64,000 bases of DNA from Solen grandis. Taxonomy: Eukaryota; Mollusca; Bivalvia; Adapedonta; Solenidae. The notes beneath the pieces were generated by a model, which was given only the letters and a program-made list of their open reading frames with translations, was not told where the DNA came from and did not search any database. The translations under genes were made by a program, and so were the position numbers. The DNA is taken from contig CM037789.1 of assembly GCA_021229015.1 (NCBI GenBank), forward strand, positions 27,491,480-27,555,479, given 5' to 3'. Of this stretch, positions 12,119 through 25,207 are shown in pieces; the stretch's first letter is position 1, and every line of letters starts with the position of its first letter.

Positions 12119-15100
12119 ATAACATAGTGTACGTACTGAAATTCACAATGACGTTTGACGGTACGTACAATCCGTCTATGAACAATGACAGTCACATAAC
12201 AGACTCTCTAAATCAAACGGTAAGATATTGCAACCATTCTCGATCTAACATATCCACTGCGACACGTTCAAATGTTGCATTATTGGGTTTAACATTCCAC
12301 CAACAGTATTTAAGTCATTTGGGGACTTTGTATTCCTGAGACAGGTAAAGTGCTGCCACACTGCAGTATCACGCCGTAGACAAGTGGCACGATACCACAC
12401 CCAGTCACATTATCCTGACACCTGGCCAACCAGTCCTGCAACTACCCCTACATGCTGAGCGTTAAACGCACAGGAGATATAACAGTACCGTTCCTAACGA
12501 CTTAGGTATGTCGCAGCTAGGGATCGAACCCACGATCAGTTAAAGTTCGGACGCTCTGGGCCACCAGACCGGTACCTGAGAATTTGAAAATTTGTAATAT
12601 AATTTATTGCTATATAATCATACGTAGAAAATTGTTATATAGTTTTACATCATATGGTGACATAATTAAATGTGATATATAAATTTAAAAAATGAAAAAA
12701 AACTTTACATGTTGGCTCTATGTGAATAGCATATCTTCTATGTCAATGGACAAAAGGTTTAAGTAGCTACAATAAAAAATATTACATCTTTTGAATTAAA
12801 AAATAATTTATCCCCTTGTTTCATTGAATTAAGATAGTTTTATAGTTTAGTTAAAATTACTTTACGATTACATTTACCATAATTTCCTTTCCAGCTTTTC
12901 GATACTATATTTCAAGGCATTCCCGGGATAAAGCTTTTTTTTACATTTAGGTAAGTCTTAATCTAAATTGTTCATTGCTTGGATAATTAAGCAATCAATT
13001 AGTTAATTTATTCATCTATTGTTTAACTGTTCTTTCGCTATCGAATGATTGTTGTCCAAAACTAGTTTGAATATGGTGATTTTACATTTCAACGCCAAGA
13101 TGATGCGTACACTTGAGTTATTTGAGATTAAAGACCATTTTACCACTACATGTATGTTGTTATTCATTCCGGCTTCTAATATCATTTCTATATCCATGCG
13201 TTTATGAATTCATATTTTTATAACGGTTCTACAGTCAACTTTCTTTACAACAGCGATGTTGTTTTCAGTGAATTTTGCTGTAATAAAGAATTAGACGTTG
13301 TAAAGAAAAGAGACATAGAAGGATTATGCACTTTTGTTCTCAAGATTACTGCTGTTATAATGAATGCCGCTGTAAAGAGGTTTCACTGTACTATAATTTG
13401 TTTCTTCAATATATCTATTCCAAAGCGTGATGATGATAATCATAACAACACATCAATAATAATAATAATAATTTTATTGATTATTTTTATGCATTGTAAT
13501 TTGCAAATCAATATCTTTTTTATATCTTTGTAATTTTGAAACACCATCCATATATTTACATATAAAGAAGTGACGAAAGGTAGGTAAAGTTAATGCTTGT
13601 TGGTATGCGCATGCGTGGTTAAGGACTAATTTGATTGGCTACTTTGTTTGTATCAGCTAAAGTTTGATAATAGTCATGGGATTGTATTAAGGGTTTTTCA
13701 AAGTATAATTCACAGACACTGTTTTTGGTTCGATCCCTCCTTCTAGTGTAATGTTGGATTCCAACGGAATCCTCCCTTGAGAATAGCACTTGAAAATGCA
13801 TAGATAGATACATATCCCATTTCATTTTTCGTTCATGAAGAGGTATACTTCCTCCATTGCTTATTGTCATCACAATGCATGTTGCTTTAAATACTACATA
13901 ATGTATAAGGCAAAACCATTGTTGTATTGTATGATATAAATGACGAAGGTTATGGGTTAGAACCCTGTTGGAAGCAACGATTTTTATGAATTTCCCGGGC
14001 CCCAAGTACTGGTCCAACCCAGGAACCGTCAAAAGGGATTAGTACATGTATATGCTGTAAGGACTTGTTTCCTGATCAACATAAAATAAATATGTAAAAT
14101 GACGACAGCATTCTAACGCTAGTTTACAGTGATAAAGTAGATATTTGTTAACGTATTATTTATTTATCTATACAACATTATTATATAATTACATAATAAA
14201 TGTATGAGCTAAAAATAACAGCTGGTTTCAATATGGTGTTTGTATGTGTATTGTTTTATATGTTGTATTGCTCGTAAAATGCTAAGATGTAGTCCATGAG
14301 CTGAAATATGTATTTACAATAATCTATTATCATGTGATATTTGTGGGGGTTTATGAACATGTCCTTATATCGTAGAAAAACAGAATGTTGACTGCACTAG
14401 TATATTGGTTTGGTTATAATAATCATTTGACAGGGGAATTGATATGAGATAAACTTCGGGATCATGTTCATAAATGCAAAATAATTATATAAATAACCCA
14501 TGTTATCGTGATAATATAGCAGCATTCCAAACTAATTTCGATATTCGGGGATTTATTTTCCCGTGAAAGAGTACATGAGAGGGGAGGGGGCCCTCCCAGT
14601 GTACATCCATTTCATTGCCAGCAATATATGTAGTTCAAATATTGATAAATATATTTGTTGAAGTATAAATTGATATACGATTCATTGATATATACGCATA
14701 CATATGCATTTTAATTACTATTGTAAATTCATTTCATAACGACAAAACGTTGTTCTGGATAAACATGATAGCCACAACACATGTATGATATTTTCCTCAT
14801 TAAACTCATTTTAGACATATCATATTTTGCCAAAGGGGAGGGGCGGCGGACATACACGGGACTTTTGACAGAAAAGCGTTCTCAGCAAAAATGAATTGTC
14901 CCGAGTCCCGGGAAATAGAAGTTAACCGGCAAAGCAGCTCCCAATCTGGAGAGATTGCTCTAGAGTGGGGATTTAGTCCCCTAAAAAGCGAAAATTCCCC
15001 AGGGTCAGCAACACCTCCCCTGAGGCAAAATTGTAACTCTTTACCAGTTGGATTTAATCTATACATGTATTTACACCTGTTTCATCTGTAACACAACATG

Positions 15101-18100
15101 TTTAATCTTAGCTTCAGAATAACTCGAAGATGTATTTAAAAAAATCTAGATTTTATTTAATATTTTACAAAGTCATATCTTCGTTTTGTCTGTAACATTT
15201 TGGATGTATTTGAGCAAATATTAATGCCGATACAAAATTGTCCGGGGTGCAATAACTCTCATAATATATTTAACATTAAAATTGAAAACATTAATAACGA
15301 CAAATATTGTTATCTGCATACAACCCTAATTTTTCCTTTTCTTGTTTTGAAAAACATTTTGTTACCACTGAAAGGCTATTATTTACGTTTTGCATATTGC
15401 ATATTATATTCTATGAAATATTCATTTAAATTTCATTTGGGTTCAGAGTCGTTGAGGCGTAAACATAAAATCAGTTCACATCGTTAATTAGCCATTCACG
15501 ATCGATCGACTTCAATATATCAAGTATAATGTCTAGAGTCAAATTCCACCAACAATTTCCCTGATAAAAATACACAAATATATCATTTCTTGACAAATAC
15601 TGTTATAATTCATTTCAGCTTAGTCATGTTCTTGAAAATTAAATAAATCTAGAATGACTGAATGTGTATCTACCTGGTTTTAGAATTAAAGTATTACATT
15701 AACTTGGCGTATTTAGGTGGAATTTTGGGCCTTTTCTTTACTAAAGGTCGGGAAGCATACTGGCTGACGTTGAAACCAGAATAGCTAGAAAAGATATTGT
15801 TGAAAACAGTATGACCATTGAGGAAGTTCTCAACAAAACTATAGACCAGGCTATGAAGAACGGCAAGAACATTAGCACGACTTTCGGACCACCTCGAGAT
15901 GGATTTACTGACAATATTAAGAAAAGTGCAGGTAAATATACAATGTTGTCCCGCATCACAAGGACCTGTCCGATTTGACCTATTTTTGAATCCCTAACAT
16001 GATGAACTATAGGTGATAACATTATAAGATAAAAAAAAAATGTGAATTTAGGATATGGTAGATCTATAAATACCAGGTGTGATTGCGATTAACATGAACA
16101 AACAGGAACGTTACGGATTTCCCGATGGTGAGATCCCGTGGGGTATGGCAGCAAACTCTTCTTCTAATCATTCTCAAGTCTGTATTTTAAAAATGACGCC
16201 AATTAAAGACATATTATTGTTTCGCTAAAAAGATAAATAAAATGTATTTCTGAAATTCTTTCAATCAATGACATCTTCTAAGTTTATTGACTACCTTTTA
16301 CGAAGGATATCAATACTTTTGCACATATATTACACAAAATAATCGTGACTAAAATATACGATTTACACATCCCAATTCACAATATACGTGATGGAGGGAA
16401 ACTTTCACGTTCTTTTGCATTTTGACTTATAGAATTCATTTAATAAACTATAGCCGAAATTCTGGTAAAATTTTTAACTTAGATTTGTAGTTTAAGTATC
16501 AGGATTAAGAATAAGTTGTTTTTAATGCTTTAATAAACTGAAATCCGATACTTTCAGAGGCTTTAAGAGATGATCCTTGTAAAAATGCTGAAAATGCCTG
16601 TTCGTCATCCCATCAGTACACGTGTTCCAGTGGTACACACGGCACATGCATACACAAGTGTGACGTCAGCGGAAATTGCGGTGAACATGGACTGTGTTTT
16701 TTCGACATTGCTCAAGAAACAACTGCTTGCAAGTATGATGTTTATTCTCATAATTTGGTATTGAATTGTCTCAGAGGGCACGGGGATCTGATGGATGGGG
16801 TAATTGGTTTTATCAATAAACTTTAAATCCGATACATTCGTAAAGTTCTGGGGAAAATAAAATCATGATGCGATTTAAAACGTAAGAAATACGTAATGCA
16901 GAATTCATAAAAATATTCAAGTTATTATACAAAAATATACTATTTCATGATATTATATAACATTTCAATACATATTATAATGTACAGTAAAATCTCAGTA
17001 ATAAGACCATCATTCGGACTGCTGTCAACTGGTCTTTATATTGAGGTGGTCTTTATATGAGGTTTTATTTTAATATTTTTTATTTATCTTTATCGTACAT
17101 GTCTTATTTATACCAGTTACATGTAATTTCTTGTCGATAATGATTCTTTGAATGTAAATATGGTTTTACCAGGTGTAAGAGCACGTCTTTTTTGGTTTAC
17201 CATGGCAACCAATGTTCAGACTACACACCTACCCTGGAGTACGTGCTGGCTCTCTCCCTGGGGATAGGGGGCGCTCTGGTCATTGTGTTGGGCACCGTCA
17301 TCATCTGTTTGTGTCTGCGCAGGCGCAGTGAAGACCGGAAAAGCAATCACAGGTGACTTGAGTTCTTAAAACAATATTTCGAGAGATTGGTGCAAGACGC
17401 ATTTACAATAGTTTACACAATCTAACATCTTTTGGCAGCCTGGAGTCGTTGAATCATTAATTTAATCTACTGTAATATCTTTAATTTTCGTGGGGTACTA
17501 ATTTTCGTCGAGGTTTTATCAACGAATATTTACCCCCACAAACATATTTCATTTCACTGACCTAACGTCTTCTAGAAACATCAATCCACGAATAAATTTA
17601 CCCACGAAATCCCCTTTAAAAGTACATAGTCAACCAAATTTAATGTCAACGAAAATTAATGATTTTACAGCACAGTTTATTTTCTTCTTCTCTTAAACAT
17701 GGCTAAGTTAATGGCTAAATTGTATTACATAATTTCTGTATATAGGATGGATCCTACGAGCGCATTAAGACATTTAGAATAACGTATATGTTTTTGTTTT
17801 TCCCTGCTGTTTACAGAGGTATGAAACTTCGACGGAAGCGATAGCACCATCATACATTAACGTACTTTATTTATGCTTTTCGATGGATTACCTAGAAATA
17901 AAAGTGGATTATATCCTAAAAATTTCACTGTTTTGAACTGTGAAATTATCAGGAAAACAGTAAAATTATCAGGAACTTGAACCCGACCCTACGTTATAAA
18001 CTAATCGAAGCATCAATTGTGCTGTATTTTACGCAAGAAATGACGTCATAGATAACACTAAATAACGTCACGCTCTCGAGGTAATTCCGCCAATTTTGTG

Positions 18101-21100
18101 AATAACACAGCTGTAGTTGCTTAGGGTCATGCCTCTTCCCAATTCGGAAACCTATGGGCCTGCAGCATTTTACGTGCTTTGAAAAATGCTATATAACACT
18201 AGAACAGAACATAGAATATACAACAAAGGGTTATATAGTGTTGAGCATTTGCCTGTGCGCTTATAGATCTCTGTTTTATCAACTATGGACACGTGATACG
18301 TTGAGAATATCCAATTTTGTTTACTCAGTGCTCGTAAGGATAGCAAATTGTGATTTTTGAAAGTACATTGTAGAATAAAAACAAAAGTTAAACAAGAAAT
18401 ATCTTTGAAAAATATATTCGGCGTAGCTAAATAATTGTCAACTGTAACATGTTAAACAGATTAAAACTATAGTTTTATAAAGTTGTAAACGTTAGCAAAA
18501 ATGTTTATAAATTCAAAGATTATAGGGGGTATTGTGAAAACTATGTAACAAAAGGATTTAATTTACAAACTAAAAAGATGCTAATGTACCAACTTCCATT
18601 AAATATTTATGTTTAAACTGAAAAAGAAATCTGTTATATCAAGCAAAAAGATATATACAACCTGAAACTCCCATTTAAAATTGGAATATCCTAAAATAAA
18701 TAAAACACACCAATCATAGCATTGCATTTACTCTGGCTTCATTTGTATACCAACATATGATTGGATAAAGAAGTACGTCGTGAACAATTGTGTTCAGCTA
18801 CGCCGAGAAAGGCCTGATATTGAGCGCTCTCTCTTAAACCATGGAAACGTTAATGGTACAAATAGTATTTCTCTAGTATAACTCAGGCTCCAACTGCACC
18901 CACATTTCCTAGAGCTACGAATACTAAATATTAGGATTTAAGTTAAGAATGGAGCCTGGATAATCATTGAACAGCAACTAAACAAGGAACTATTTCACAG
19001 TTTCTACGAGGGATCCGACTGGGCGGCCCCAACGAACGATTTGGCGTTGAGGGATCTGAGTTACAGGTCTTCCAACAAAACCAAACCTCTTTACGGCAGG
19101 TACCACCGCACCCCCGGGCACGTAAACCAGGTAACACATAATCTTTATAGTTCATGACATATTAATTTGTAAATACTTATGAAATATGATATATTACTCA
19201 ATACTCGTAAACATTACATACCGGTACTTGGAGAATGTTCAGTTGCTAAAGGGAAGTAATTGATGCAGAGGGACACCGAACGAGGATCATTTAACTGAAT
19301 TTAGATCCAAAAATGTGAATTATTGACCAGAACTTAAATTTATTTCGACATCGGTCCTCAACCTTTTATAAAGAAATAACCCAGTCAGCATTTCCAATTT
19401 GTCCGATGTCGGGTCATTTTAGACTTTCACATCGGACCAATATCTGATCATTTTAGACTTTCACATCGGGCCAATTTCTCACCATTTTATACTTTCACAT
19501 TGGGCCAATGTCTGACCTTTTTATACTGTCACATCGGGCTGATGGCTGGCAATTTAGACTTTCACATCTAGCCAATGTCTGACCTTTTTATACTTTTACA
19601 TCGGGCCAGTGTCTGATCGTTTTAGACTGACATTCACATCGGGCCAATGTCTGATCATTTTAGACTTTCACATCGGGCGAATGTCTGACCTTTTTATACT
19701 TTCACATCTGGCTGATGGCTGGCTATTTTAGACTTTCACATCAGAACCAGGTCGGCATCGATATCCGGCCGGATTATATTTTGCAACATTGCATGGCAAC
19801 TGACTTATCCTTAAGCTGATTGAAATCTGAACATTTGCTGATTTTATCACCAAAACTGTTCTCAATAATAAACCCGGTGTTCTCTTGTTTCCAGGCGTAT
19901 GACCCGATGTTTGCCGGCCCCGACTCCACGACCCCTCGACAGCCAATGTACCTGCCGCCGGGAAGTAACAGGGATGCTAGCAGCAGTGGTGGGAACCTGC
20001 CCTCCGAAAGCGTACGCTCGTTCGCTTTAATTGACACACAGGCAGATGTAAGTCTATCTATGTCTATCTCTCCCTCACCCCCCCTCTCTCTCTCTCTCTC
20101 TTTCACACCTTTCTTCACCCCCCCCTCTCTTCCATAACATGTGTGTTTCTCTCTGATTCAACTCTCTGCCCTTATTTGCCTTTATGTTAGCTGGTCTCTC
20201 TCTTTATGTCCATCCGACCTTTTTTCTTTTCTCCTGCTTCATAATTTAGCATCCCCCCCCTTTTTTTGCCTCTTATTATGATTTAGAATGATAAAGCATA
20301 AATTTAATTTTATGATATTTACATAAGGACAATAAGCCCTAATTAGTTCCATACCTCTTTAACCTGTCTTTCTGACTTACGATGCTTTATATGCCCTCCT
20401 AACGAGCAACTGTATTTTTCTGTATCCCCATAAGACATCAGATAGGACTGAGTCCGAGGTAAGAAAATAACAGGTGTTGCTAATCACAAATGTAGCTGTC
20501 GTTTTTGCCGTTTCTGTTTTAGCATATGCAGTAGCAATGGATGGTAAAATATTCTATGGCAGTCAATTTCATATTTACTTCATTAAAAAAATGAAATAAT
20601 AGTACATGTATGTTGCAAAAATAACGAAATATTGTTGTTGTTTTTTTCTTATATATATTTTTCATTTTATTTTTTTGTTATTCATTGATCATTATTGTAC
20701 AAAAAAAAAAGAAAAAAAAAGAGAAAATAGTTTTAAAAAAACATACAGGAAATGAATACACATATACATGATAAATTAGCATATAATGAACAGAAGTGTT
20801 ATCATGTCACCAAATGTTATATAAGTTAGCACGTAGTTTGCTTGCCTTGGCATGCTGTGGGATGTGGTAGAATATTTGATTTCGGAGTCTTAACGATTTT
20901 TAAATGTATAATTGAAAAGTTTACATTAATTTATTGATTTTAGTACATATAAAGCCTGCCTCACTTGCCTCTGGTTGGTGTCAGGCTATAAGAATTGAAC
21001 AATCACCAACTGTACTCAGCGTTATGTAGTTTTGGCCCCATGCTCCCGAATATACTCAAGTACGAGTTTAGGCTCAAATTTAAGCATTATACTGAAATCC

Positions 21101-23197
21101 CTATTGGAACTAATGGGCATCTTTTGAGTTTGAGCATGAAAATCCTACATTAGTACCATTTTATTTTCGAGAACAAGGGGTCTTAAATTCTTAAATTAGG
21201 TAGAATTCCAGACCCAGAGTTCTCTGATATATTGAAAATCGTACTCAACCTCAGATTTAAGTTTGATTATCATGCTCAACTTAGTTTGATTAAGGAATTG
21301 AGTACACAACATTTATTAAGCACATTCTCAGCTATGTCAAGTTTCGTATTCAGCTGTGCTTGAGACAGTGTTTGAGAACACTCCACATCAATCAAACATA
21401 AGCTTTAGCATGAATTTTAGCATGAGAGCGCCGCGGAACCTAATCTACGAAATATTCAAGTCGATAAATGAGGAACTGTGACATGAGTTCTAAATATGCT
21501 AGATAGGATATTAATTATTTGGTTATTTTCGCAGAAAAACATAAATGATGCATGAAATTTTCCATAAAGTATTTAAGTATAACTTAGCGCTTAGTAAATG
21601 ACTTATCAGACATAATCTGCCACGATTGTTTGCTTTAGTAACTAACAATATATATATATAATTCACATTTTCATTAAGTCGCAATTTATCAAAGAATTTA
21701 GAACATGTAAAGCACAAAGTTGTTTCGTTTCCTACAAATTAAAAAAATATATTTTTTATGTACAAATCATTAAAAAATAATAAAAAATGATCATTTTGTT
21801 TTCTTTCAGTATTCTATCAAACGGCCAAAGGTGACTTCGACACCAAGTGACATTTATTCAAGTATATATTCAGAGGTAAGGTTAGGGTTAGGGTACGGTT
21901 GGTCACGTCATCTAGTGCATAATTATAGGGACCAAGTTCTGTAAACTTAAAAAAAACATATATGCGTTTCAAATTTATAGGATAATTATTTAAAGCAAGA
22001 AAAAACAACTTCTAATGATGATCATTCTCCGTTTTGAGTTTTGTTACCTATTTAACTTTCCAGTTTTCCTATTATTTCTTGCAAATTAATTTTGAAATTT
22101 ACTGTTTTGCCATTTCCGTAGGACTAACGCCATGCCCAGAAACAAATACTTCGTAATTTGAAGTTCGGAGATTTGAAAAAAAACAAAAACAGTACGATTA
22201 TTCATAAAGTCGAGGCTTTCTTATATAGGCTCGTTCTGATATCTTGGCAGACCAAGCAGACCCTGATCAGAGAGCTGGAAAGTGGATCAGGGTCTCCTCT
22301 GTTTGCTCATACAATAATGTAGCTCAGATTCTACACAGTATGATCAGGGTCTTCTCTGTTTGCTCATGCAATAATGTAGCTCAGATTCTACACAGTATGA
22401 TCAGGGTCTTCTCTGTTTGCTCATACAATAATGTAGCTCAGATTCTACACAGTCTGCACGGCAAAGTAAAACAGATTATTAGCTTGGTGTTTTTCAAAGA
22501 AAAAAATCGACTTATTGTCATCACGTTGGTGTCTTCGTCGTTTGTCGTTGTCGTCGTCGTCGTTTGTCGTTGTCGTCGTCGTTTGTCGTTGGTCGTTGGC
22601 GCCGTAGTCCTCGGGAAATTCTTTAACCTTGGTCAAAACATCTAAACTATTACTGTTCACTATCACTAGGGCAACATTCTCATCACAGGTCATAGCTCTG
22701 ATCCATTTACCCAAATTTAAAAAAATTCACTATTAACCATGACAAAATCTATCAGTGTCTATATGTTCCTTTGTTTTTCTGCCCGTCCGTCCGTCCGTCC
22801 GTCCATGTATCTGTTATAGTTAAGTAAACTAGAACAGGTTATTTCCAAATGGCAGTTTTTTTTTATTATAAATTTTATTTGTTTCTCATTAAGACAAAAA
22901 CAGACGAGCGTTAGCATCCGCATACGGTACTCGTGTTTCATATACTGTTTATAGTTCAATTAATTAATATTCTTCAAGTCATACATTCGCACATGAATAT
23001 TCATGAGGTAATGTTCTAATAAACGGATATGTAAAAAATATATAACAACTTATATTGTGACAAAATGATAAAACCATGACATCAAGGCGACAATGAATAC
23101 AAACACATCTTGACAACCCTTCTTTTTATTTCAGCACCCCAGTGACCCGTCCAGGCCAAGTCACCACCCTGTTATTGATATGAAGACTACCCTTTAA
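12119..23197 (+). CDS. SEA / EGF-like single-pass membrane protein, 3' ten exons
   Basis: Exons in phase: 12119-12219, 12895-12950, 15747-15931, 16558-16732, 17173-17352, 19001-19130, 19895-20047, 20435-20458, 21810-21875, 23135-23197 (TAA), giving ~376 residues. All have GT-AG ends. Exons 1-3 make a SEA domain, with the FRSGSILADVE stretch at the position of the family's G^S autocleavage motif. Exons 4-5 hold ten cysteines in an EGF-like pattern (NCGEHGLC, ACKCKS). Exon 5 then has a transmembrane helix (ALSLGIGGALVIVLGTVIIC) followed by RRR, so the C-terminus is cytoplasmic. The tail contains many tyrosines (YGRYHR, YSSIYSE) and ends HHPVIDMKTTL. The exon ending at 17352 is phase 2 and fits only the acceptor at 19000, not the one at 18974. 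The 5' exons are not found in the window. SEA-EGF-TM order is typical of mucin-like cell-surface proteins; ligand and role are unknown. Confidence 0.8.
12278..12575 (-). repeat. tRNA-derived SINE in intron, minus strand
   Basis: GGGTTTAACATTCCACCAAC, the CTGCCACACTGCAGTATCAC body and a degraded tRNA head (GGGATCGAACCC) ending near the CCGGTAC word. It sits in the first visible intron of the SEA/EGF gene. Confidence 0.8.
13900..14032 (+). repeat. second SINE family, plus strand, intronic
   Basis: GGTTATGGGTTAGAACCCTG (B-box-like), then GGGCCCCAAGTACTGGTCCA, which is the reverse complement of the 6505-6632 type. Confidence 0.5.
14824..15043. mobile_element. GC-rich foldback/MITE-like patch in intron
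   Basis: The left end ATTTTGCCAAAGGGGAGG pairs with the right end CCTCCCCTGAGGCAAAAT. It is markedly GC-richer than the intron around it. ORFs on both strands here are explained by this. Confidence 0.5.
17470..17670. mobile_element. MITE-like element, copy 2 of 3, intronic
   Basis: Termini CTGTAATATCTTTAATTTTC and GAAAATTAATGATTTTACAG form a good inverted repeat. Inner TTCGTGGGG and CCCACGAAAT words are shared with 4236-4445 and 23749-23957. Confidence 0.7.
19405..19742. repeat. ~38-bp minisatellite in intron
   Basis: About nine units of a sequence built from TTTTAGACTTTCACATCGGG + CCAATGTCTGATCA, with variants. The variant GCTGATGGCTGGC recurs after about five units, which hints at a higher-order period of roughly 190 bp. 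It lies between exons 19001-19130 and 19895-20047. Confidence 0.8.
20055..20130. repeat. CT-rich simple tract after a 5' splice site
   Basis: Starts seven bases into the intron that follows exon 19895-20047. Includes (CT)n at about 20083-20102. Confidence 0.7.
22285..22455 (+). repeat. 57-bp tandem triplication
   Basis: GATCAGGGTC starts at 22285, 22342 and 22399, so the period is 57 bp. Units differ by only a few bases (CTC/CTT, ATAC/ATGC). A lone diverged unit with the same flank word GCACGGCAAAG is at about 6172-6262. The 133-codon ORF over it is a by-product. Microsatellites follow at about 22535-22600 (GTCGTC/GTCGTT) and 22782-22803 (CCGT)n. Confidence 0.85.
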
Positions 23198-23343
23198 TTC
23201 CACCGATCCCCTTGAAACTTGGGGATAGGGATGGAGTCAGGCCGTGAATACTGCAAATTAAAATATATTTTATATTTTTTTTAAGATAGCCATTTTTCAT
23301 ATTTGGTCATTAGATGGTATTATCTCTATGAAAGACATATAAA

Positions 23344-23349
23344 AATAAA
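23344..23349 (+). terminator. candidate poly(A) signal of the SEA/EGF gene
   Basis: AATAAA 147 bases after the TAA. It is the first such hexamer seen after the stop. Confidence 0.35.
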
Positions 23350-23748
23350 AAAAGTTTCACCAAGAGGTTATGCAAGTTTTGTTCGAGTGGGGGATACACA
23401 TTGGAAAAAAATCCTAATATATGAGGGAAAAAAATGATCTGAATCTTGAGGAAAACTCATGGTAGAAATCAATATTACAAGATTCTGTTTAAAATTTCTC
23501 AAAGAAATCTAAAATTTTACCGTAAATAGAAATGAGACAACTACCGTTTTTAGTGCTCAGGGGAGATAAATCGTTAAAACAAAAACATCAGGGGAGGTAA
23601 TCAAAAGAACTTCACGGTATTATATAGTGTATAGGTCTTTGTGGCAGATGTATTCAAATGTCTATATCTACATAGACAAATGCTTGGCCTGTATCATTTT
23701 TGTGAAGATTGTATCATTTCGTTCCTTTGTTCGTTTTCATTTCAACTA

Positions 23749-23957
23749 CTGTATTAATAATTAATTTTCATGGGGGACTATTTTTTGTCGATTTCGTGGG
23801 TGACTTTATCCATGAATATATATCCCCACGAAAACTGTTTCTTGATAAGTCCAATCATTTACTTGTGCGTGAATCAACGAATGTACATGTAACATCGAAA
23901 TTGAGCATCAGTCAGATTCCATGAAATTTAATGTCAACGAATATTATTGATTTTACA
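23749..23957. mobile_element. MITE-like element, copy 3 of 3
   Basis: CTGTATTAATAATTAATTTT at the left and CGAATATTATTGATTTTACA at the right, with inner GATTTCGTGGG and CCCACGAAAA. Confidence 0.65.
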
Positions 23958-24149
23958 TTATTAATTTATTTGAATAATGCACATTATACCTGTAAAAAAC
24001 ATGTGATATATGTTTATCTTTATATTTTTCGTAGTGTTATGTCGATACATTTAAATATATGATTAAGTTAAAGTATATCTTCTTCTTGTAATTTTTTCCC
24101 CCTGTTCTAAGTATAGTCAGTTACTTTCATATACAATGACATCAAACTT

Positions 24150-24420
24150 TATGGTTTGATTGTTTATTGATTAACGTCCCGCAGACGACTTTGTCAACTT
24201 GGGACATATTTAGTGCTGCCTAGACATGTGGTACTGATACCACATCCAATCACATTATCCTGACACCGGGTAACCATGCATGGAACCACCCTTATATGCT
24301 GAGCGCCACGCAAGAAAGCTATACCAATATCATTTATTACGACTTTGGTATGTCGCGACCGGGGATCGAACCCCGAACTCCAGGGCGGATGCTCTAACCA
24401 TTCAGTCACTGGGACCGATA
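24150..24420 (-). repeat. tRNA-derived SINE, diverged, minus strand
   Basis: TTATTGATTAACGTCCCGC at the tail side and GGGGATCGAACCCC then CTAACCATTCAGTCACTGGG at the head side. The middle (CTGCAGTATCACGCC) is deleted relative to other copies. Confidence 0.75.
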
Positions 24421-25107
24421 TTTTTCATAGTGCATTTCCATGCCTTTTCTAAGTATTTTCGATTACTTTCTGACCGATAACAATCAGACATTAATGAAGA
24501 TACGGGAGTGCATATCCAACGCAGAAGTCACGTTTTTGAGCTTTGCGCATGTGCGAGGCCCAATTCTTTAAACTTCAACTAAGTCGCTTTCGTTTTTAAT
24601 AATAAATGCGTAAACAACATAGACAACTACAAACAACAACAACAAAAACAATAAAAACAAACAAAACAACAACAACAAAAAAACCCCATAATTTCTGGTA
24701 AATTTAAATGATTAACATTTTAAATTAAGAAATATAACTATAGCCTCTGAAATATTAATTATAGATGAAATAAAATATCACAATCAAGCTTTGAACTTCC
24801 TGAGTTTGACTCTAAAATGTTCACTCTGTGTACAAATAAGGGCCCGAATGTTATCGTGGCAATGTCTACTTGAACATCTTATGACTCATATATTTCTACA
24901 CAAGTGATCGATTTCTCTTGATTCAATATTCAATGAAAATACTTAAGGTAACCCATAATTAAATTGCGATCATGGTCCATCAAATGATTGTGAGAATTTT
25001 ATAGTAAAATTATGCAAGCGTATAAACTTTGCGCAAAAGAGCCTCTAACTCCAAGTCGGTGGATACTTGCATCTGGACTGGAGCCTTTTTAAGAATTTGA
25101 AGGATCA
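24421..25107. other. non-coding DNA before gap
   Basis: AT-rich, with an AAC/AAAC-rich simple stretch at about 24625-24685. No gene is seen. Confidence 0.4.
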
Positions 25108-25207
25108 NNNNNNNNNNNNNNNNNNNNNNNNNNNNNNNNNNNNNNNNNNNNNNNNNNNNNNNNNNNNNNNNNNNNNNNNNNNNNNNNNNNNNNNNNNNNN
25201 NNNNNNN
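25108..25207. other. scaffold gap, 100 N
   Basis: Exactly 100 N. The right edge falls inside a SINE, so a repeat probably caused the break. Confidence 0.98.

Noticed and set aside
13619..14032. 137-codon minus-strand ORF
   Set aside because: Overlaps a SINE and lies in an intron of the SEA/EGF gene; no domain.
18975..19000. Alternative, earlier acceptor for the sixth SEA/EGF exon
   Set aside because: The upstream exon ends in phase 2, and the join at 18974 would create an immediate stop; the acceptor at 19000 keeps the frame.
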